Positions 1 through 6,986 of a stretch of DNA of 13,526 bases are shown piece by piece; positions within the stretch are counted from its first letter, which is position 1; every line of letters starts with the position of its first letter. This DNA comes from Rickettsiales bacterium (GTDB lineage: Bacteria; Pseudomonadota; Alphaproteobacteria; Rickettsiales; UBA998), in the NCBI GenBank assembly GCA_019749855.1, contig JAIEPI010000143.1:1-13526 (forward strand), written 5' to 3'. The notes beneath the pieces are model-generated. The model was not told the origin of the DNA and did not search any database. It saw nothing but the letters and a program-made list of their open reading frames with translations. Made by a program: the position numbers and the translations under genes.

Positions 1-32
1 AGCATTTCCTGCGATTCGTAGGTGTTGCTCAT
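1..32 (-). CDS. 5' end of an unidentified gene (truncated by window edge)
   Basis: An ATG at 32-30 on the minus strand opens a frame without stops to the window edge, giving the ten residues MSNTYESQEM. It starts 9 bases after the ovoA stop codon, which is followed in frame by a second TAA, so it could be the next gene of the same transcript. No good Shine-Dalgarno sequence precedes it. Ten residues are too few to assign a family. The call rests only on position and an open frame. Confidence 0.4.
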   Translation of the reverse strand, partial: MSNTYESQEM

Positions 33-41
33 CGCGTTTTA

Positions 42-2189
42 TTACTCAAACACATGACATTCGAGCACGTCATCAAACGCTACCTGCAGCGGCAGGTTGT
101 CAGATGCCCACTGAATTTCCTGCGCTATCTCAGCCTCTGAGCAATCAGCCATGCAGCTCATGAAGCGAAGTTTCAGCATATGCTGCCATTCCTCACGCGA
201 GAGCTGCACCGCGTAACGCAGCGTTGATTTATGGATCAGGCTCTTGCCATGCGTAGCCGCCAGCTCCACCATGGGCAACACGCTCGGCGCAAATCGCGCT
301 TGCATCTGCGCAGAAAACGGCCAGCCCGCGCATGACTTCATCGAAAAGCTGATCATTTGCCGTGTGCCAATCAGTTCAAACAGCGCCTCCCCCATCTGCG
401 CATACATCAGGTGGAAGGATTGCTTGAAAAAGAATACATCGGCAGATTTGCTCTGCGGGACTTCAGCCAGTGTGGATTTGTAATACGAGACCTGCTCCAT
501 CGCCAACACATCCGCTGAGGGCTGAACGTAAGGATCCACGAGGATTAACTGCTTGGGCGAAACATCATTTTCCAGCGCATGGCGCCAAATGTCGCCGGTT
601 CCGGCACCCACATCCAGCACTGTTTTGCCCTGCAAAAATGGAATCAGCTGCTGCGCAATGAACTTCCCGACTGCCGCCTGATACTGAGCCGTCGCCAGCC
701 ACCCTGCCCGTGACCACTGAGCCGCAGGCGCATGATGCTCAGACTCCCTCACCACACGGAAACCAGCGTGCTGAGCGAAATGCGGACGGAAATGAAAGCG
801 CGCAAAGGCGTTCGCCTCCTCACCGGTGCTAATGAAGGAACCGCCCAGAATCATCTGATGTTCACCGTCATAACATGGCGTGCTGAAATCATCATAATAG
901 GGGTGTGTTTTAAAGCCTTGCAGGGGGTGGAAGCTATCCTCGCACCATTGCCACACATTGCCGAACACATCGTAAAATCCGTTATTGTTCGCAGGCATGT
1001 CTCGCACCGGTGACTCTGCGTCGTAATGCAAGCTGTGATTCGCCCGTCCCTCCCCGCCATCACGAAGCGCATGATGTTCCGATTCCTTTAACAGCCGGAA
1101 TGTCGCGCCACCTGAGCGCTCGCTCAGCCACGCGCAGTACGCTTTGGCTTCGTAATAATTCACATTCACCGGCCAGTCCGGCTGCATGTCAATCACCTCA
1201 AAGACGGTGCGAAGCTTATAGAGGTGCGAGCCGGTTGGGCCATTTTTTTCCCAGAACGCAGGCTTCATCACATTACGAAAACGCCGCCATTCCCACCCCA
1301 TCGGTGACCAGTATTTCTGCTGGCTGTAGCCTCCGGATTTCATGAATTCCAGAAACTCCGCATTGCTGATCAAACACTCGCTGGCAGAAAACGCCGCCAC
1401 TTCCCGTGCCTCAGCGCCATATTCATTATCCCAGCCAAAGCTTGGCCATGCATCAGGCTTGCCGAGTGTCACCGTTTGAGCGGAAACATCGCGCATCGCA
1501 TTGTGAGGCATGGCTGATGGCGCATTACTGAAACGGTAGGCTGGCCAAGCCTCTGGGCGCTGCACCATTTCAATCGGCAGTTCACGGATCAGCACACTGC
1601 TGGTTTCCAGGTGGATGCGCTCATGCTCAAACCCCATCACCAGCGCCCACATGGGGCTTTGCTGCGTGATCGGCAAATGCTGTGGCTCAAGCAGTGGATG
1701 AGTTTTAATCAGGTTCACCAGCAAGCGGTAAGCTTGGCGGCGATATTCCCGCACCTCAACGACACTGGGCCAGATATGTTGCGCGCCTTCGTGCAAATCG
1801 TCCCAGCGCATTTCATCAACGCCGGTTTCAAACAGCGCCTCATATTCAGCGTTTAATGGGCCATCCAGCACCCCGGCAACGCGAAGCTTATTAATGTAAA
1901 GCGAGACCGGATGCGCGTAATAAAAAATCATTGGATGTCGCAACTGATGATACGGGCGACGAACATACGCAGCATCATCGCGCAGACCACTGAACAACAC
2001 CTCGGTCATCGTCCAGCCATTGTTGAAATAGTCCAGTATTTCAGTGCGCGACGCTGTAAGCGACACCTGCGGCAGGGCATGAATCACCCCATCCGGTGTC
2101 ACGCCCGGGCACACACCGTGCACAGGCTGCAGGCCTGTCCAGAATGACGGCTCCATATCCTCAGGCATTATTTTTTGCACAAGCTTCAT
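42..2189 (-). CDS. ovoA: OvoA-like 5-histidylcysteine sulfoxide synthase fused to a class I methyltransferase domain
   Basis: Ovothiol biosynthesis: a mononuclear non-heme iron enzyme that joins cysteine to the histidine imidazole with O2, giving the sulfoxide precursor of 4-mercaptohistidine; a fused SAM domain is expected to N-methylate the imidazole. The 715 aa are close to the usual OvoA length of about 700. Residues 45-205 are a DinB-like domain with RHPMIFYYAH (84-93), GVDEMRWDDL (123-132) and HERIHLE (189-195); His93, His189 and His193 are the likely iron ligands. Residues 235-480 are an FGE-sulfatase-like domain with GWDNEYG, GNVWQWCEDSF and RPHFAQHAGFR. Residues 490-715 are a Rossmann methyltransferase with motif I VLDVGAGTG (524-532). 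That last domain does not look like the usual OvoA C-terminus to me (see findings). The ATG at 2189 is preceded by AAGGAAG at good spacing. The sulfoxide synthase call is strong; activity of the methyltransferase on mercaptohistidine is inferred. Confidence 0.88.
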   Translation of the reverse strand: MKLVQKIMPEDMEPSFWTGLQPVHGVCPGVTPDGVIHALPQVSLTASRTEILDYFNNGWTMTEVLFSGLRDDAAYVRRPYHQLRHPMIFYYAHPVSLYINKLRVAGVLDGPLNAEYEALFETGVDEMRWDDLHEGAQHIWPSVVEVREYRRQAYRLLVNLIKTHPLLEPQHLPITQQSPMWALVMGFEHERIHLETSSVLIRELPIEMVQRPEAWPAYRFSNAPSAMPHNAMRDVSAQTVTLGKPDAWPSFGWDNEYGAEAREVAAFSASECLISNAEFLEFMKSGGYSQQKYWSPMGWEWRRFRNVMKPAFWEKNGPTGSHLYKLRTVFEVIDMQPDWPVNVNYYEAKAYCAWLSERSGGATFRLLKESEHHALRDGGEGRANHSLHYDAESPVRDMPANNNGFYDVFGNVWQWCEDSFHPLQGFKTHPYYDDFSTPCYDGEHQMILGGSFISTGEEANAFARFHFRPHFAQHAGFRVVRESEHHAPAAQWSRAGWLATAQYQAAVGKFIAQQLIPFLQGKTVLDVGAGTGDIWRHALENDVSPKQLILVDPYVQPSADVLAMEQVSYYKSTLAEVPQSKSADVFFFKQSFHLMYAQMGEALFELIGTRQMISFSMKSCAGWPFSAQMQARFAPSVLPMVELAATHGKSLIHKSTLRYAVQLSREEWQHMLKLRFMSCMADCSEAEIAQEIQWASDNLPLQVAFDDVLECHVFE

Positions 2190-2237
2190 TTAGCTTCCTT
2201 CGGGTTTAGCGCTTAAATGGTTACATATTAAGCAAGT

Positions 2238-2266
2238 CTTATATATTAAAATAGCTAATGTGTATA
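2238..2266 (-). promoter_or_regulatory. Candidate sigma-70-type promoter for ovoA
   Basis: On the minus strand, TATACA (2266-2261) and TATAAG (2243-2238) are separated by 17 bases, 4/6 and 5/6 matches to the -35 and -10 consensus. Transcription would start near 2231, giving a leader of about 42 bases. A near-palindrome centred on AGCGCT (about 2203-2215) lies between this start and the ovoA ribosome binding site and could be an operator. The surrounding DNA is AT-rich, so a chance match is possible. Confidence 0.33.
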
Positions 2267-2292
2267 TGTGGAAGCTTTATCTGCTGCCAGCG

Positions 2293-3228
2293 TTAGCGCT
2301 CATGGCTTGTTTCAAGTTCAGCTTTGGTATCACAGTATAGTTGCTTAAATCGCATCTCAAGTGCACGCAGAATGGCTTTGCTTTTGGCTAAAAACACCAC
2401 AGGCTCGCCGTCTAAGGTGCCCTCCTTAGAGAAAATCCCCGCTTTTTCGGCGATGTGCTGTGCCGCGTGAATATCCCAATCATAATCAAGGGCGTTTCCA
2501 GCAAGCATAACCCCGTCCACGCCATTTGGCTCAGCCATTTTAGCCATCACCAGTGCGGTCGAAAACGATGCCTGTGCATGAAAAGGGCCAGAAAGCAGTT
2601 TTTCGCGCATCTTGATTATGGTCTGATTTTTCTTCGAATACGATACAATCTCAATCGTTTTACCGCGCAGCGCATCGTCTATGCCACCACTGAACGCCAC
2701 GGGTTCAATCGCTTGATGCGTTAAGGGCGCCTTGTCCTCCTGATGAACGACATAGGCCCTTTCATGGTCTGCGACATAGATTTTATCTTCCATTGGCACC
2801 GAAACCATCCCTATATCGGTTATCCAACGGCCACCTTTTTTCGTTTGCAGTGCCAACGTAACGGAAAAATCCTGCAAACCTTTTTTAAATCGCGATGTGC
2901 CATCCAACGGATCAACCAGCCAACGCTGCGTGCCGTCAGGCCAATCGGCGCAATTTGGGCAGGATTCCTCTGCTACTATGGGGATATCTCGGCACGCACG
3001 AAGATGCGGTAAAATGGCTTCCTCGGAATCTTGGTCCGCTTGCGTGACAACATCCTCATAGCCGTAATGGGCATAATCATTGCTTTTCACGATAGTGCCC
3101 ATGAAAGCCTCACGATTATCGCTCGCAGCAGCTCTATCAAACCAATTGCGCAGGATGGTATTTGCATGTCGGCATGCAGCAAGCATGGCATGACTAGGCG
3201 AAGATTCATTGGAATGGATCGGGCTCAT
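2293..3228 (-). CDS. Inositol monophosphatase superfamily phosphatase
   Basis: A lithium-sensitive, metal-dependent phosphomonoesterase fold (IMPase/FBPase/CysQ superfamily). The metal-site motifs appear in order: DVVTQAD (59-65), EES (87-89), DPLDGTSRF (106-114, the diagnostic DPxDGT) and DYDWDIHAAQ (248-257, the WD motif). The family-typical WDxAAG is altered here to WDIHAAQ. At 311 aa it is 40-50 residues longer than ordinary IMPases, with extra sequence at the N-terminus and after the WD motif. Possible substrates are inositol phosphate, histidinol phosphate or 3'-phosphoadenosine 5'-phosphate; the sequence does not decide. It lies 103 bases upstream of ovoA on the same strand, but ovoA has its own candidate promoter, so co-transcription is uncertain. 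The ATG at 3228 lacks a clear Shine-Dalgarno sequence, and an internal ATG (residue 15) is an alternative start. Confidence 0.82.
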   Translation of the reverse strand: MSPIHSNESSPSHAMLAACRHANTILRNWFDRAAASDNREAFMGTIVKSNDYAHYGYEDVVTQADQDSEEAILPHLRACRDIPIVAEESCPNCADWPDGTQRWLVDPLDGTSRFKKGLQDFSVTLALQTKKGGRWITDIGMVSVPMEDKIYVADHERAYVVHQEDKAPLTHQAIEPVAFSGGIDDALRGKTIEIVSYSKKNQTIIKMREKLLSGPFHAQASFSTALVMAKMAEPNGVDGVMLAGNALDYDWDIHAAQHIAEKAGIFSKEGTLDGEPVVFLAKSKAILRALEMRFKQLYCDTKAELETSHER

Positions 3229-3359
3229 TGCCGTGTCATAGAGGAATATGAGCGCGAAATGTATGAATGTTTCATGACAAATTAACCAGTCACATTCGGC
3301 AGATGCCTAAGCTAAGCCATTCTCATGTTTAAGGGATTTTGCTACCCCTGAGTTGGAAA

Positions 3360-3387
3360 TGGTAGAGGGTGGCGGAGTCGGAACGCC
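3360..3387 (-). repeat. Diverged copy of the tRNA-Ala 3' end (possible relic attachment site)
   Basis: These 28 bases match the 3' end of the tRNA-Ala gene (4392-4419) at 22 of 28 positions, in the same orientation. The match includes the terminal CCA and most of the T-arm. The copy does not continue into the anticodon arm, and its T-loop reads TCCGACT instead of TTCGACT, so it is not a working tRNA. The two copies flank the toxin-antitoxin module. It may be a decayed att duplication, a relic of another tRNA gene, or chance. Confidence 0.33.
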
Positions 3388-3470
3388 ATGAACGAGATGG
3401 GCAAGATATTTAAGAGCCCTGTAAAACTTGAGAAAAAGGCGTTCAAGTTTGAGCCTATGCTGCTTGCGGC

Positions 3471-3902
3471 TTAATCCCGTGGCGTAATGTTACCGCGTCG
3501 CTTGAGGATAATATCCAAAATGCCGCTGCGGATTTGATCGAATAAGCGCGGCGGCAAAAAGCCATAGGTCATTTCACCCGGCTTGCCGGGAACAGGTCGC
3601 AGATCATAGCCCGGCCACACGAACTGATTCACCTCATCGAGGATCACCCATGAGCGATCATCATCCAACCCCAAATGCTGCTTCACTCGCAGGGGAATTT
3701 CTAAACAGGGTGTGCCGGGCGATGGTGGTGAATGCGTGATGGGCGCCACGGTGACGTGCGTGCCGCTATCATACTTCTCCACCGACAACACGATGACACA
3801 CGGACGGTTCTTGCGGCCTTCCTCCTGACCTGCCTCAAATTCCTTGCGCCATAAATAGGCGTAGGAAATCACGAGGCCGGGTTCTGGACTGGGAATAGCC
3901 AT
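3471..3902 (-). CDS. PemK/MazF-like toxin of a type II toxin-antitoxin module
   Basis: 143 aa, resembling the longer PemK-like growth inhibitors of alphaproteobacteria. MazF-fold toxins are usually ribosome-independent endoribonucleases. Visible features are a basic strand KNRPCVIVLSV (31-41), matching the RPxxV strand of MazF-fold proteins, then VTVAPITHS (50-58), corresponding to the second core strand carrying the conserved Thr/Ser. The C-terminal half ends in a predicted helix (LFDQIRSGILDIILKRR) typical of the fold. Its ATG is 6 bases after the antitoxin stop codon with no Shine-Dalgarno sequence of its own, suggesting translational coupling. The family call is from memory of the motifs, and RNase activity is inferred. 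Confidence 0.72.
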   Translation of the reverse strand: MAIPSPEPGLVISYAYLWRKEFEAGQEEGRKNRPCVIVLSVEKYDSGTHVTVAPITHSPPSPGTPCLEIPLRVKQHLGLDDDRSWVILDEVNQFVWPGYDLRPVPGKPGEMTYGFLPPRLFDQIRSGILDIILKRRGNITPRD

Positions 3903-3908
3903 TACGGA

Positions 3909-4175
3909 CTAGTCGTCGAGCAGATTGTTCAGGTGATCGTGCTTTGCATCCATTTTGCTCATCGCTATCGCCTGAATGGTCTCCTCGGATAGCGCTTCGA
4001 CGGCAAACGCTTTGGGCATTTGTGCTTTCATACGCAGATACGCCTCATAGTCCGGGCCTGACACAAAATAGCCCGTCACGCGGTCGTGACTGGTGACAGC
4101 CACCGGCTCGCGCTGCGCTACTTCGCGGTAACGGCCAAAATTCTTTGAAAACTCACTGGAAGGAACAGTAATCAT
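3909..4175 (-). CDS. Phd/YefM-family antitoxin
   Basis: 88 aa from the ATG at 4175. The N-terminus MITVPSSEFSKNFGRYREVA followed by EPVAVTSHDRVTGYFVS is the standard Phd/YefM DNA-binding fold. The C-terminal part (LSEETIQAIAMSKMDAKHDHL) is expected to bind and neutralise the toxin. The start at 4175 is chosen because AGGAGA stands 7 bases upstream. A longer in-frame start at 4226 would put the N-terminus inside the -35 box of the promoter described below, and the extra 17 residues do not belong to the family. Antitoxin precedes toxin, the usual order, and the protein probably represses its own promoter. Confidence 0.8.
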   Translation of the reverse strand: MITVPSSEFSKNFGRYREVAQREPVAVTSHDRVTGYFVSGPDYEAYLRMKAQMPKAFAVEALSEETIQAIAMSKMDAKHDHLNNLLDD

Positions 4176-4197
4176 ACGGGCATCTCCTATTTTCCTC

Positions 4198-4226
4198 ATT
4201 ATACCCAAATTACGGATAATACGCAA
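4198..4226 (-). promoter_or_regulatory. Sigma-70-type promoter of the toxin-antitoxin operon
   Basis: TTGCGT (4226-4221) and a perfect TATAAT (4203-4198) are separated by exactly 17 bases on the minus strand. Transcription would begin near 4191, leaving only about 16 bases before the antitoxin ATG, with the AGGAGA ribosome binding site inside this leader. An imperfect inverted repeat (ATTATCC ... GGTATAAT) spans the spacer and the -10 box, where an autorepressing Phd-type antitoxin would be expected to bind. Confidence 0.65.
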
Positions 4227-4391
4227 GATGTTCTATGCTCCGCATCCCAGCGACCTCAGAGGAGTCGGATAGAACAAGCCAAATTATAGAAAAATCAGTG
4301 CACTTAAACGCTTAAAGCTCAAAATCAGGGCAAAATCCTAGAACCGCCCCACCCTGCAGCAGGCCTACATCTGATTTTTTGAAAGGGAGAG

Positions 4392-4467
<76 letters not shown>

Positions 4468-4502
4468 GTTTGCCCCAATGAGGCCCCAAAAAATGGTATT
4501 GC

Positions 4503-4531
4503 TGGATAGCGCAATTACTGTTGCAATGCAA
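4503..4531 (-). promoter_or_regulatory. Candidate promoter for tRNA-Ala
   Basis: On the minus strand, TTGCAT (4531-4526) lies 17 bases before TATCCA (4508-4503), 36 bases ahead of the mature tRNA 5' end. The -35 box is good and the -10 box is weak (TAT conserved only). Position and spacing suit a tRNA gene with a short 5' leader, but the match alone is not conclusive. Confidence 0.28.
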
Positions 4532-4598
4532 GCAGAACTGTGGTGAGGTTTGCCTTCGAGTTTCTGGCATATTCACTCTGAGCTGAGGGCTTTTTCCT

Positions 4599-5672
4599 AT
4601 GCAAATCATTGTTCTGGGTGTGCACCGTTCGGGAACCTCTCTGGTCACGCGACTCATCAATATGATGGGCGCTTTTTTTGATACGGGACACGCCTCCATC
4701 GGCTTTAACGATGAAAACCCCAAGGGTTTTTGGGAACGCTCGGACGTGATTGCCTGCAATGACCAAATGCTGGCGCTACAGCAATCCTCATGGGATCAGC
4801 TGGCGCAATGGAAGCAATCGCCACCAAAAACGCGCAAGCCCTCACCTGAGCAGGAAAAAATTGAACACGCGATGAAGACCATTCTTCTCACACTCGACGC
4901 CAATCGCCCGTGGGTGGTGAAGGATCCGCGCATGTGCCTGACCTTTGACCATTGGCGCGCGCATCTGGAAGTGCCGGTGGTGATTTGTGTGCATCGTGAT
5001 CCGCTGGAAGTGGCACTGTCCCTCAGCACACGCAATGGCTTTAGCTTTGCCCATGGGCTGGCCATCTGGGAATATTATGCGGTGAGCATGCTCAATAGTA
5101 TGCGCGGCCTACCGGTGATTTTTATTGAGCACAAAGCCATACTCAATGATCCGGTAGCGGTGGTGAAATCACTCTATGAGCAATTGAACAAAGAAAATGT
5201 GCAAGGGCTGCGCCTGCCGAGTGACAAAGAGATCACAACGTTTATTGAGCCTTCACTTTATCGCTCCAAGCTGACAAATGAGGATTATGAGCAAGGTTTA
5301 ACGTCCTACCATACGCAACTCATCGAAATGCTCACTGGCAAGCGCGCATTGCCTGAGAAAAACCTCATGCCCTCTCTCGCCGCACGTGATGCGATGAAGG
5401 CATTTGAAAAATTGCGTCGCATGGAAATACAAATGACCACCAACAACAATCATTATGCCGCCGCACAGCAGGAGCTCAATGAGTTGAAGGATTTTCGGCA
5501 GCGCATCCTCACCGAGGTGCAGCATGAATTGTTACGCTCTCGCAAAATACTCGAAGAAAAAGACGAGCAAATTAAACGGCTCAAATCATCGCGTAGCTGG
5601 AAGCTTGGTAATGGCTTTATTCGCCTGATTACGCTTCGCTGGTTTACACGGCCACCGATGACGATGTCATAA
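4599..5672 (+). CDS. PAPS-dependent sulfotransferase-like protein with C-terminal coiled coil
   Basis: 357 aa. It opens directly with a PAPS 5'-phosphosulfate loop, VLGVHRSGTSLVTRL (5-19), where the HRSGTS core is the P-loop-like motif of sulfotransferases. ENPKGFWE (39-46), VVKDPRMCLTF (106-116) and VICVHRDPLEVALSLSTR (128-145, with Arg133 and Ser141/143 in the 3'-phosphate site) complete the fold seen in bacterial sulfotransferases of surface-polysaccharide clusters. Residues about 265-330 are charged and heptad-like, ending in KSSRSWKLGNGFIRL (329-343), a tail often found on glycosyltransferases and related cell-surface enzymes. The likely role is sulfation of a glycan or lipid; the acceptor is unknown. 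No signal peptide is visible, so it should be cytoplasmic. GAGGG stands 9 bases before the ATG. Its 3' end overlaps the convergent wzt-like gene by 29 bases. Confidence 0.8.
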   Translation: MQIIVLGVHRSGTSLVTRLINMMGAFFDTGHASIGFNDENPKGFWERSDVIACNDQMLALQQSSWDQLAQWKQSPPKTRKPSPEQEKIEHAMKTILLTLDANRPWVVKDPRMCLTFDHWRAHLEVPVVICVHRDPLEVALSLSTRNGFSFAHGLAIWEYYAVSMLNSMRGLPVIFIEHKAILNDPVAVVKSLYEQLNKENVQGLRLPSDKEITTFIEPSLYRSKLTNEDYEQGLTSYHTQLIEMLTGKRALPEKNLMPSLAARDAMKAFEKLRRMEIQMTTNNNHYAAAQQELNELKDFRQRILTEVQHELLRSRKILEEKDEQIKRLKSSRSWKLGNGFIRLITLRWFTRPPMTMS

Positions 5673-6978
5673 CGTCCAATATGACCGAAGCATCCAAATC
5701 AATCATGGCCGTTGGGTAAGTTTTGCGTTTTGGATCGTTATCGAGAATCGGCATCACCTGAAACTGCGCGGCGTCCACAATACGATGCAAAAAGCGCTCA
5801 CCATTCACATCGCGTGACACCACGCCACAATTGATGAAATACGCGCCATCACACATGCGGTTCACGAATGAAAAACGCACGTTTACTACACTGCCTGCCG
5901 TGATTTCTTTGAGAGAGAAATGATGGGCATGGCAAAGACTGCCTGCCAGCTCAAGGCCCGTCTTAGCTTTAATCAGCATGGAGAAGCCGGCACCGCTCAC
6001 GGTTTCATCAAAACGCACATCAAAAGAAAAACCGTAAGTTTTTCCCACCTCAAGAATATGTGTCGGCTGCTGCTTCTCATCGTAAAGGACAGTATTGATA
6101 ATTTCTGCACCTGAGGGGATATAACTGATGCGGCTCTCAGGTAATTTTGCCACCGATGGCAATGGCTGATCAGGCCCCATGCGATGTTTGGCGAGAATGG
6201 CATCGCGTATCAGGCCCTGTTGCTCAATGGGTGCATAAATCATGCGGTGATACTGCTCCATGACATCTTTTGGGGCACCTTCAAGAATCATCTCGCCCTG
6301 ATCCAGCATGATCGCACGACTGCACAGGTCAGTCACGGTACGTGCGGAGTGTGATACAAAAAGAATCGTCGCGCCGTTTTCTTGCAGGGCACGAATTCTA
6401 GCGAAACATTTACGCTGAAACGCCTCATCACCTACGGCCAGCGCTTCATCAACGATCAGAATATCCGGATCAACAGCAATCGCTACGGCGAACGCCAATC
6501 GCACATACATGCCGCTTGAGTAGGTCTTGACCGGCCGCTCCAACATCGCCGCATCCAGACCCGAAAAGCTGACTATACTCTCATAGCGATCATCAATCTC
6601 CGCACGAGACAGGCCGAGAATGGTGGCATTGAGGATAATGTTTTCATGTCCTGAGAATTCCGGATTAAACCCTGCCCCAAGCTCAAGCAATGCGGAGATT
6701 CTTCCCTTAGTGACGCACTCACCACTGGTTGGCTGTAGCGTCCCGCAAATCAGCTGCAACAATGTTGATTTTCCTGAGCCATTGACGCCGACAATGCCCA
6801 GCGTTTCACCTCGCGCAACGGTAAGATTGATCGGTTTGAGCGCCTGATGTTCTGTAAATGAGGCGCGCCTGCCACGAAAAAGGCTCTGCAACAAGCGATC
6901 ACGTGGGCTGGAGTATATGTGATAACACTTACTCAGATCGCACAAGGCAATGGCAGGCATAGACGCGTCTAAAATCAT
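5644..6978 (-). CDS. Wzt-like ABC transporter ATPase with C-terminal glycan-binding domain
   Basis: 444 aa. The nucleotide-binding domain (about 7-245) shows Walker A GVNGSGKST (64-72), Q-loop region LLELGAGFNPEFSG (97-110), signature YSSGMYVRLAFA (153-164), Walker B ILIVDEAL (173-180) and switch His210 in FVSHS. GAGFNPEFSG before the signature is characteristic of polysaccharide/teichoic acid exporters (Wzt, TagH, KpsT relatives). Residues about 285-435 form a separate beta-rich region consistent with a Wzt C-terminal domain, which in E. coli O9a Wzt recognises the modified end of the glycan. No Wzm-like permease is in the window. The gene begins 8 bases after the motE stop codon, with no room for a promoter and no evident Shine-Dalgarno sequence, so it is probably read from the flagellar operon. 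The ATG at 6960 is an alternative start giving a more family-like N-terminus. Confidence 0.87.
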   Translation of the reverse strand: MILDASMPAIALCDLSKCYHIYSSPRDRLLQSLFRGRRASFTEHQALKPINLTVARGETLGIVGVNGSGKSTLLQLICGTLQPTSGECVTKGRISALLELGAGFNPEFSGHENIILNATILGLSRAEIDDRYESIVSFSGLDAAMLERPVKTYSSGMYVRLAFAVAIAVDPDILIVDEALAVGDEAFQRKCFARIRALQENGATILFVSHSARTVTDLCSRAIMLDQGEMILEGAPKDVMEQYHRMIYAPIEQQGLIRDAILAKHRMGPDQPLPSVAKLPESRISYIPSGAEIINTVLYDEKQQPTHILEVGKTYGFSFDVRFDETVSGAGFSMLIKAKTGLELAGSLCHAHHFSLKEITAGSVVNVRFSFVNRMCDGAYFINCGVVSRDVNGERFLHRIVDAAQFQVMPILDNDPKRKTYPTAMIDLDASVILDVMTSSSVAV

Positions 6979-6986
6979 GCCGGATA

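Noticed and set aside
3388..3474. A 28-codon plus-strand frame beginning MNEMGKIFKS and ending in LLAA, resembling a tmRNA tag ending.
   Set aside because: No convincing ribosome binding site or recognisable family; the tag does not begin with the usual Ala-Asn-Asp and no tmRNA acceptor pairing is visible. Its end also overlaps the toxin stop codon.
4321..4380. Inverted repeat AAAATCAG ... CTGATTTT near the tRNA 3' side, suggesting a terminator.
   Set aside because: The arms are 42 bases apart and mostly A/T, and the T-run points along the plus strand, opposite to the tRNA.
6961..6970. Perfect palindrome AGACGCGTCT at the start of the wzt-like gene.
   Set aside because: It lies within the coding sequence between two possible start codons; a single 10-base palindrome in 13.5 kb is expected by chance.
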